Positions 1 to 4,428 of a stretch of DNA of 10,035 nucleotides are shown piece by piece. The position numbers were made by a program, and so were the translations under genes. The notes beneath the pieces were generated by a model that saw only the letters and a list, made by a program, of their open reading frames with translations, was not told where the DNA came from and ran no database searches. The stretch spans positions 1 through 10,035 of the forward strand of contig JAOZKL010000019.1 in NCBI GenBank assembly GCA_029935375.1, given 5' to 3'. Each line of letters starts with the position of its first letter. Within the stretch, counting starts at the first letter, position 1. This stretch comes from Patescibacteria group bacterium (GTDB taxonomy: Bacteria; Patescibacteriota; JACMRA01).

Positions 1-7
1 GATCCGT

Positions 8-84
8 GCAGTCGTAGCTCAGTGGATTAGAGCATTTGGTTGCGGTCCGAAAGGTCGGAGGTTCGAGCCCTCCCGATTGCACCA
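8..84 (+). tRNA. tRNA-Arg (anticodon GCG)
   Basis: A complete cloverleaf can be folded by hand. The 7-bp acceptor stem pairs 8-14 with 74-80 and contains one G-U pair. The D stem is GCTC/GAGC (17-20, 30-33). The anticodon stem is 35-39 with 47-51, and the 7-base loop has T41 before anticodon GCG at 42-44. The T stem GGAGG/CCTCC (57-61, 69-73) encloses a TTCGAGC loop. The discriminator is A81 and CCA is encoded at 82-84. Anticodon GCG reads CGC and, by wobble, CGU, both arginine. The A after the D-loop GG (A26) fits the A20 identity element of arginine tRNAs. Most bacteria read these codons with an ACG anticodon edited to inosine, so a genomic GCG is unusual. The promoter lies outside the window. 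Confidence 0.96.
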
Positions 85-118
85 TTTTATTAGAATTTTA
101 GAAAAATAAACAACCCTA

Positions 119-147
119 TTGACAATTTTGTCTATATTAGGGATATT
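119..147 (+). promoter_or_regulatory. Sigma-70-type promoter of the ftsQ-like gene
   Basis: A perfect -35 TTGACA lies at 119-124, followed by a 17-base spacer and a weak -10 GATATT (142-147, 4 of 6). Transcription would start near 154, leaving about ten bases before the ATG at 164. The -35 begins with TTG, which could be mistaken for an in-frame start codon. The first eleven bases (TTGACAATTTT) are identical to those of the promoter at 2141. Confidence 0.6.
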
Positions 148-163
148 TTTGTGTGATCAGCAA

Positions 164-1351
164 ATGAAGATAAAAAAGAAAAACAAGTCTAAATCAAAGC
201 GATCTCTACGCTCGATTTTTTTGTTACGGTCCAAATCCAAACAAACTGCCAATAAGAAAAGTATAAACAAAAACTCAAAAATATATTCACCTGGCAAAAC
301 GATAGGAACAAAAGACAACACTACAAAAGTATTCAAACCAAAACAAGGGTTATTAATAAAAGAAAAAGTAAAAAGAAACACTCTCAATAAATTTGGAATA
401 AAAAAAAGAAAAGCTCACAATTTTGGTTTTGCACCATACTCTAATATAAAAAAGATAAACGGAATAAAGAATATACCAAAGAAGATAAAATTATTTATAA
501 AAAAACATCATATACTAGAAAGGTTTAATTTTTTTGTTGCTCTAATCGCAATCCTCTCAATTATCGGATGGGTTGTATATCTCAGTTTTTTTGATACAAA
601 ATTCATGATAAAAAAATACACTATAACTTTTACTGAAAATTCGTATGTAAACGAACATAACATAACAGAGATTATAAATGAAATAAAAAGTGATAAATGG
701 CTAAGAATCATTCCAAACAACCAACTATGGTTCATAAATGAAAAGAATATAACCAAGGCAGCTCAAAATGTATACCCAGAGATAATTTCAGTTGATATAA
801 AAAACAGACAATGGCCAAATGAAGTTAAATTAGAAATAACTACAGAGCCTATATTAATAACACTAGGGATAAACGAAAACGAATATTGGAGAATAGCAAA
901 AAATGGAAATATACTTGGAAAAGATAACGCTAATATTAGAGATAATCTAGTCATAGTAGAACAACCAGTCACTATCGTACACACCTCTGGATTTGGCCAA
1001 GATTTTGGTCAGTACTCGTTTGAAAACCAGAGCGCACAAAAAGAAAAGTTTTGGTTTATATTGCAATTATGGCAGTGGCTAGATAAATACAATATAGATC
1101 ACATAAAAACATCAATACCCAGCTTATCAGATTTTGACACAAATGTAACAATATGGACAGCAAATGGCACTAGATTAATATTTGATATAAATACAACTGA
1201 TAAATCAAAGCAAGAAAGTAGGATAGAGACAATTTTTGATAAAACAATAATTGGAGTCAAAGAGAGAAGTGGAGGAATCAGCTACATCGATTTCCGTATA
1301 CCAAAAAAAGTATATTGGTGCTACAAAGATACAAAATGTGATATAAAGTAA
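164..1351 (+). CDS. ftsQ: FtsQ/DivIB-like cell division protein with POTRA domain
   Basis: A 395-residue type II membrane protein. Residues 1-120 form an exceptionally basic cytoplasmic tail, with about 39 Lys/Arg against 3 acidic residues. One membrane helix follows (about 123-142), then a POTRA-like domain (about 147-228) ending in the FtsQ-typical segment YPEIISVDIKNRQWPNEVKL, then the extracytoplasmic beta domain. Near the C-terminus SYIDFRIPKKVYW resembles the 'YIDLR' strand of FtsQ. FtsQ bridges early and late divisome proteins (FtsB/FtsL) at the septum. ATG 164 is chosen because the upstream in-frame TTG (119) is the first codon-sized part of the -35 box. There is no Shine-Dalgarno sequence. 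The gene stands alone, without ftsA, ftsZ or mur genes, next to a tRNA gene. The tail is longer than in most FtsQ proteins and may bind nucleic acid or anionic lipid, which is inference. Family assignment rests on architecture and motif likeness. Confidence 0.78.
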   Translation: MKIKKKNKSKSKRSLRSIFLLRSKSKQTANKKSINKNSKIYSPGKTIGTKDNTTKVFKPKQGLLIKEKVKRNTLNKFGIKKRKAHNFGFAPYSNIKKINGIKNIPKKIKLFIKKHHILERFNFFVALIAILSIIGWVVYLSFFDTKFMIKKYTITFTENSYVNEHNITEIINEIKSDKWLRIIPNNQLWFINEKNITKAAQNVYPEIISVDIKNRQWPNEVKLEITTEPILITLGINENEYWRIAKNGNILGKDNANIRDNLVIVEQPVTIVHTSGFGQDFGQYSFENQSAQKEKFWFILQLWQWLDKYNIDHIKTSIPSLSDFDTNVTIWTANGTRLIFDINTTDKSKQESRIETIFDKTIIGVKERSGGISYIDFRIPKKVYWCYKDTKCDIK

Positions 1352-1354
1352 CAT

Positions 1355-1379
1355 TAAAAATAGCAGGCAAAACCCGCTA
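1355..1379 (-). terminator. Hairpin terminator between convergent ftsQ and peroxiredoxin genes
   Basis: A 7-bp stem TAGCAGG/CCCGCTA (1361-1367 with 1373-1379, one A-C mismatch on the plus strand) encloses a 5-base loop. Read on the minus strand, the stem has a G-T pair instead and is followed by ATTTTTAA, a U tract suited to ending the peroxiredoxin transcript about 145 bases after its stop. Ten bases after the ftsQ stop it may also work weakly on the plus strand, where only an interrupted A/T-rich tract follows. The rest of the 1352-1522 gap holds no gene I can see. It contains a weak AATT-GAAAG-AATT element followed by T's at about 1440-1456. Confidence 0.55.
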
Positions 1380-1522
1380 AATATTATTAAATTTATTCTA
1401 AAAATGTTCTTTTTGAAATGACTTCTACTGGTAAAACGAATTGAAAGAATTTTTTTTAGTTAAGTTTTAGAATTTATGGATTGGAAATGGAGTTAGAAAA
1501 GAAGCCCATTACACAAAATAGA

Positions 1523-2095
1523 TTAATTCAATGTATCCTCTCCCTCTTTCCAATTTACAGGACATAATTTGTCGGTTTGAAGAGCATCTATAGTTCTTAA
1601 CACTTCCCCTACACTACGACCTACGCTATTATCACTAACCTGATACCATTTTAAAACCCCATCAGGGTTGATAATAAATGTACCACGAAGAGCCTGTGCA
1701 TCCTCTTCTATATATACATTATAATCCCAACAAGTAGTATGATGAACATCTGCCAATAATGGATAATCTACCCCACCAAGAGACTCAGCCCATGCTTTAT
1801 GTACAAATTGAGAATCTACAGAACAGCCAAGTACTTCTACACCCTTCTTTTCAAAACTCTTTAAATTATCCTGAAAACCTTTCACTTCTGTAGGACATAC
1901 AAAAGTGTAATCTGCGGGATAAAAAAACAAAACAACCCACTTACCTTTCATATCAGACAACTTCCATTTACCATCTTTACCACCAGCAACTCCATCCAAT
2001 TCAAAATCTGGTGCAGCTTCTCCAATTTTCAAAATTTCTGTATTATCACAGCAATTATACTCACAACAATCATCTTCATATTTATTACAATGCAT
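1523..2095 (-). CDS. Typical 2-Cys peroxiredoxin (AhpC/Prx1 type) with Cys-rich N-terminus
   Basis: A 190-residue thiol peroxidase that reduces H2O2 and organic peroxides in the cytosol. The peroxidatic cysteine is C67 in FYPADYTFVCPTE. The resolving cysteine is C178 in KLCPVNW. The conserved catalytic-site arginine is R137 in LRGTFIINPDG. Length and motif order match typical 2-Cys enzymes. Further cysteines are C91 and C122. What is odd is the first 18 residues, which hold five cysteines (C3, C10, C11, C15, C16) mixed with acidic residues, ahead of the normal fold beginning near ILKIGEAAPDF. This extension is not part of the usual family and could bind metal or act as a redox relay (inference). 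The C-terminal YF motif of overoxidation-sensitive enzymes is absent. The ATG at 2095 has no Shine-Dalgarno and sits where transcription should begin. The likely electron donor is the thioredoxin at 3392-3736. Confidence 0.95.
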   Translation of the reverse strand: MHCNKYEDDCCEYNCCDNTEILKIGEAAPDFELDGVAGGKDGKWKLSDMKGKWVVLFFYPADYTFVCPTEVKGFQDNLKSFEKKGVEVLGCSVDSQFVHKAWAESLGGVDYPLLADVHHTTCWDYNVYIEEDAQALRGTFIINPDGVLKWYQVSDNSVGRSVGEVLRTIDALQTDKLCPVNWKEGEDTLN

Positions 2096-2102
2096 ATAAG
2101 TT

Positions 2103-2131
2103 ATGTTTATTTCATTTTCTAGTTATGTCAA
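2103..2131 (-). promoter_or_regulatory. Promoter of the peroxiredoxin gene
   Basis: On the minus strand a perfect TTGACA (2131 to 2126) is followed, after 17 bases, by a poor -10 (AAACAT, 2108 to 2103). The start codon at 2095 lies 30 bases after the -35 box, the same distance as in the divergent gene, so the mRNA is probably leaderless. The -10 match is weak and its exact register is uncertain. Confidence 0.45.
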
Positions 2132-2140
2132 GTTTTTGGG

Positions 2141-2169
2141 TTGACAATTTTACTCTTTTTGGATTTAGT
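2141..2169 (+). promoter_or_regulatory. Promoter of the divergent membrane protein gene
   Basis: A perfect TTGACA (2141-2146), a 17-base spacer and TTTAGT (2164-2169, 4 of 6). Transcription is expected at about 2176, and the ATG begins at 2177, so this is a leaderless arrangement. Nine bases separate this -35 from the oppositely oriented -35 of the peroxiredoxin gene. Confidence 0.6.
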
Positions 2170-2176
2170 CATTTTA

Positions 2177-3013
2177 ATGACAACATTTAATTCTCTAGAA
2201 TATAAACTGGAAAAATATAAATATCAGACAATATTTGGATTGAGAAAAATTACTTGGATAATAATAGGAATGGTAATCATATTATTAATGCCCGCATATT
2301 TAATTGGCTTTTACAGTGCTGATATGACGCAAATTGGTAAATATGATACTTCCAAAGAGATTGTAAATGCTCTAACAGAAAGCAGGTCCGTTGAATATAA
2401 AATTACAAAAAAAGATACGCTTCAAGCAATAACAGGAGAAAGGGATTTGTATGTAAAGATTGATACCAAAGAAGATAAGCATCTAGGATACTACCCATGG
2501 ATATATACGTACACAATATATGACAGAAGTGATAAAATAGTAAAACAAGATACTGTAAGCTCTTACTTATTGCCCGATGAAGAATTGTATTTAGTTATTC
2601 CAGTTGAAGAAACAAAAGGAATTAGACTAGAAATTGAAACCAACCAAGATCAAAGTAGAATCATCTACTACGATGACTCCCTACCCCAATTTTTTAAGGA
2701 TCCAGATATAGAAGTAAAAAGTTATTCGTTTCAACCAAACGAAAACAATGATGAATTATTCGATGTTGAATTTTCATTAGAAAATAAAAATAACTTTGTC
2801 GATATAGGAAAAGTTGATGTATACTATATTCTTCGTAGTATAGATAAGAATATACTTGGAATTGGCAAGTACAGTTTCAATGATTTTTTTCATAATACAA
2901 TAAAAGAAGTTTCACTAAAATATCCAAAACCGCTACATGGCACTATTAATAGCATAGAAATTGTTCCTGTGGTTAATTTCCTAGATATAGAAAATATTCA
3001 GACGAGAAAATAG
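2177..3013 (+). CDS. Single-pass membrane protein with extracytoplasmic domain, function unknown
   Basis: A 278-residue protein I do not recognise. A short charged cytoplasmic N-terminus (1-24) precedes one membrane helix (about 25-46, ITWIIIGMVIILLMPAYLIG). About 230 residues outside the membrane follow. That region alternates hydrophobic and charged residues and contains the stretch DELFDVEFSLENKNN followed by KVDVYYILRS, as in a beta-sandwich domain. It has no cysteines that I see and no catalytic motif. The ATG at 2177 is chosen over an in-frame TTG at 2141 because that TTG is the -35 box. The gene is divergent from the peroxiredoxin and converges on the small membrane protein with a 19-base gap. 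It could be a cell-envelope or adhesion protein, but nothing in the sequence decides this. Confidence 0.8.
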   Translation: MTTFNSLEYKLEKYKYQTIFGLRKITWIIIGMVIILLMPAYLIGFYSADMTQIGKYDTSKEIVNALTESRSVEYKITKKDTLQAITGERDLYVKIDTKEDKHLGYYPWIYTYTIYDRSDKIVKQDTVSSYLLPDEELYLVIPVEETKGIRLEIETNQDQSRIIYYDDSLPQFFKDPDIEVKSYSFQPNENNDELFDVEFSLENKNNFVDIGKVDVYYILRSIDKNILGIGKYSFNDFFHNTIKEVSLKYPKPLHGTINSIEIVPVVNFLDIENIQTRK

Positions 3014-3032
3014 CAGATATTACCAAACACTA

Positions 3033-3293
3033 TTAATATAGACTATTGTAAGAATTGTTTTTCTCAAATATTTTTTCTACACCCATATCAGCTGTTGTGG
3101 CTACTCTACTAACATAAAACATTGCCATAAAAAAATTTACAACAAAAATACCCACAATAAAAGCCATCACAATGAATGATTTCTGGGGTCTAAATGATTT
3201 TGTATACAAATTATAAAATATTATTAAAAATACTATAGATATACTTATTCCAACAAGACCTAAAAAAGACATCAAAATATTATGGAAACTCAT
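3033..3293 (-). CDS. Small membrane protein with two predicted helices, function unknown
   Basis: An 86-residue hypothetical protein. It has two strongly hydrophobic segments, at about 5-27 and 40-61, joined by a short basic loop (KSFRPQKS), and a polar C-terminal tail of about 25 residues (VEKIFEKNNSYNSLY). By the positive-inside rule the loop is likely cytoplasmic, with both termini outside. No family is recognised. The ATG at 3293 is used; an internal ATG seven codons later is also possible. The trxA terminator upstream implies its own promoter. The reading frame is the only plausible one across this stretch, and its base composition is like that of its neighbours. Confidence 0.6.
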   Translation of the reverse strand: MSFHNILMSFLGLVGISISIVFLIIFYNLYTKSFRPQKSFIVMAFIVGIFVVNFFMAMFYVSRVATTADMGVEKIFEKNNSYNSLY

Positions 3294-3295
3294 AT

Positions 3296-3331
3296 ACTAT
3301 AACATCTGACAGAAAAATATAAAACAGTCAA
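3296..3331 (-). promoter_or_regulatory. Possible promoter of the small membrane protein gene
   Basis: Two overlapping readings exist on the minus strand. One is TTGACT (3331 to 3326) with GATGTT (3306 to 3301) after 19 bases, which would place transcription at the ATG (3293). The other is an extended -10, TGTTATAGT (3304 to 3296), which would start transcription inside the gene. Neither is decisive. Confidence 0.3.
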
Positions 3332-3334
3332 GTT

Positions 3335-3361
3335 AATAAAAAACAACAGGTAATAAACCTG
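3335..3361 (-). terminator. Rho-independent terminator of trxA
   Basis: On the minus strand, 30 bases after the trxA stop, a 5-bp stem CAGGT/ACCTG (3361-3357 with 3351-3347) with a 5-base loop is followed by TTGTTTTTTATT. The stem is short but the U tract is good. Confidence 0.65.
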
Positions 3362-3391
3362 CTGAATTATTTCTTATAACAAAGGATGAAA

Positions 3392-3736
3392 TTAATCGTT
3401 AATATACCCCTGTAAAGTGGATTTGAATGTTAAAGGATCTTGAGCTCCCATCCATTTTTGCAACTCTTCAAATGTTCCATCTCCTTTTCTCTTAAACAAA
3501 ATAAATGTAGGAATACTTGCGACCTGAAATTGACCAGCGAGAGCGTTTTCTTGATCAACGTCAACGCTTGCAATTGTTATATCTTTTAAATCTTCATCTT
3601 TAGAATAATTTTCAAGAACTGGAGCCATCATTTTACAAGGTGGGCACCACACTGCTGCAAAGTCAACAAGTAGAAGACCTTCTTCTTTCATAAGTTCATC
3701 GAATTTTGATTTGTTTAATTCTAATACGTTAGCCAT
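3392..3736 (-). CDS. trxA: Thioredoxin with WCPPC active site
   Basis: A 114-residue single-domain thioredoxin and cytosolic dithiol reductant. The active site is W30-C31-P32-P33-C34 after the strand LLLVDFAAV. The cis-proline is P77 in ASIPTF. The C-terminal helix is present and the length is normal. Classical thioredoxins carry WCGPC. A proline in place of the glycine is typical of tryparedoxins, nucleoredoxins and some TlpA-like proteins, and shifts redox potential and partner choice. There is no signal peptide, so the protein is probably cytosolic. The ATG at 3736 (MANVLELN) is chosen; an in-frame GTG at 3772 would add twelve residues that correspond to a predicted 5' hairpin. Unlike its neighbours the gene has a leader of about 38 bases, AT-repetitive and without Shine-Dalgarno. 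A 2-Cys peroxiredoxin 1.3 kb away is a natural partner. Confidence 0.95.
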   Translation of the reverse strand: MANVLELNKSKFDELMKEEGLLLVDFAAVWCPPCKMMAPVLENYSKDEDLKDITIASVDVDQENALAGQFQVASIPTFILFKRKGDGTFEELQKWMGAQDPLTFKSTLQGYIND

Positions 3737-3760
3737 AATATATATATATTTAATAAAATA

Positions 3761-3772
3761 GTGCTTTTGCAC
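3761..3772 (-). promoter_or_regulatory. Hairpin at the 5' end of the trxA leader
   Basis: A perfect GTGC-AAAA-GCAC hairpin starts about three bases into the predicted trxA transcript, followed by an (AT)n stretch up to the ATG. It may stabilise the mRNA end (inference). Confidence 0.35.
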
Positions 3773-3774
3773 CT

Positions 3775-3789
3775 ACCTACGGTATAGGT
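3775..3789. repeat. Inverted repeat overlapping the trxA -10 box
   Basis: A perfect 5-bp inverted repeat, ACCTA-CGGTA-TAGGT, covers the whole predicted -10 element (3781-3786) of trxA. Its position suits a repressor operator, but the arms are short and chance is not excluded. Confidence 0.3.
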
Positions 3790-3809
3790 TAAAGATTGTT
3801 ATTTGTCAA
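3781..3809 (-). promoter_or_regulatory. Promoter of trxA
   Basis: On the minus strand a perfect TTGACA (3809 to 3804), a 17-base spacer and TATACC (3786 to 3781, 4 of 6). The predicted start near 3774 leaves a leader of about 38 bases. The -35 begins 12 bases after the infC stop. Confidence 0.65.
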
Positions 3810-3821
3810 TAGTAAAAAATA

Positions 3822-4352
3822 CTACAATGTTAGATATGCAAAATAGCTATCACCGGTTAATTTCACCTCATCTACTAATTTGTACTCACTTTCTACAAAA
3901 TCTAAAAATTTATCCATAACTTCTTTCGCTACATCTGGATAGGCTTTCTCACGGCGCTTCATCTGCACCTGAAGTCTTACCTTCATACCTTTTTGCAAAA
4001 AATCATCAGCTTTTTTAGCTCTAACTTTCAGATCATTATCAGATACACGAACAGATACACGCAACAACTTATCTTTCTTTTGAACCTGTTTTTCTTTTGC
4101 CTTTGCTAACTGATATTTAAATTTATTATAATCAACCAATTTAACAACAGGAGGACTAGCCTTCGGATTAATCTCTACAAGATCCATTTCAAGCTCCTCT
4201 GCCATACCCTTAGCTTTTTCAATAGACATTATACCCAACATACCCTCTTCATTTATAAGTCTCACCTCCTTAGCCCTAATCCTAGTGTTCACATTAAATC
4301 TAGGAGAGCTGTCTCTTTTATATTTTTTTCTTCTACGGCGATAGTTCGTCAT
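3822..4352 (-). CDS. infC: Translation initiation factor IF3
   Basis: A 176-residue IF3, which binds the 30S subunit, blocks premature joining of 50S and checks the start codon and initiator tRNA. The N-domain carries the family signature: FNVNTRIRAKEVRLINEEG, then LGIMSIEKA, DLVEINPKASPPVVKLVDY and NKFKYQLAKAKEKQ. A lysine-rich linker leads to the C-domain (about 97-176). There the usual KEI-LRP-type strand reads LLRVSVRVSDNDL and the usual R-G-RE motif reads MKRREKAYP, so this domain is somewhat diverged. ATG 4352 is chosen because a longer in-frame reading from a TTG at 4394 would run through the promoter. Length is normal. The usual downstream partners rpmI and rplT are missing; trxA follows instead. 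The start codon is where the transcript should begin. Confidence 0.97.
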   Translation of the reverse strand: MTNYRRRRKKYKRDSSPRFNVNTRIRAKEVRLINEEGMLGIMSIEKAKGMAEELEMDLVEINPKASPPVVKLVDYNKFKYQLAKAKEKQVQKKDKLLRVSVRVSDNDLKVRAKKADDFLQKGMKVRLQVQMKRREKAYPDVAKEVMDKFLDFVESEYKLVDEVKLTGDSYFAYLTL

Positions 4353-4358
4353 AACAAC

Positions 4359-4387
4359 AGTATGCAGTATTTTTGCTAGTTTGTCAA
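4359..4387 (-). promoter_or_regulatory. Proximal promoter of infC
   Basis: On the minus strand TTGACA (4387 to 4382), a 17-base spacer and CATACT (4364 to 4359, 4 of 6). The infC ATG starts seven bases after the -10, the normal distance for a transcription start, so this is a leaderless arrangement. Confidence 0.6.
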
Positions 4388-4400
4388 GAAACAATAGAAA

Positions 4401-4428
4401 AGTATCATCAAATTCAAAGCAATGTCAA
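4401..4428 (-). promoter_or_regulatory. Possible second, distal infC promoter
   Basis: A second perfect TTGACA (4428 to 4423) directly abuts the stop codon of the glycosyltransferase gene, with GATACT (4406 to 4401, 4 of 6) after 16 bases. It would give a transcript with a leader of about 42 bases. No hairpin terminator is visible after the glycosyltransferase gene, so read-through into infC is also possible. Confidence 0.4.

Noticed and set aside
119..163. In-frame TTG at 119 as the start of the ftsQ-like gene
   Set aside because: The TTG is the beginning of a perfect TTGACA -35 box, and the added residues are hydrophobic and out of keeping with the basic tail. ATG 164 follows at a sensible distance.
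2141..2176. In-frame TTG at 2141 as the start of the divergent membrane protein gene
   Set aside because: It is again the first three bases of a TTGACA box with a 17-base spacer and a -10. ATG 2177 lies at the expected transcription start.
3737..3752. (AT)n stretch before trxA as a phase-variable repeat
   Set aside because: It is short and lies between the predicted transcription start and the ATG in very AT-rich DNA, where such runs arise easily. There is no sign that its length matters.
3801..3826. TAGTA/TACTA inverted repeat after infC as a terminator
   Set aside because: The 5-bp A/T stem lacks G-C pairs and is not followed by a U tract; it also runs into the trxA -35 box.
4353..4394. 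TTG 4394 as an upstream start giving IF3 fourteen extra residues
   Set aside because: The extension is encoded by the -35, spacer and -10 of the proximal promoter and has no counterpart in IF3. A TTG-initiated longer form from the distal promoter cannot be fully excluded but has no support.
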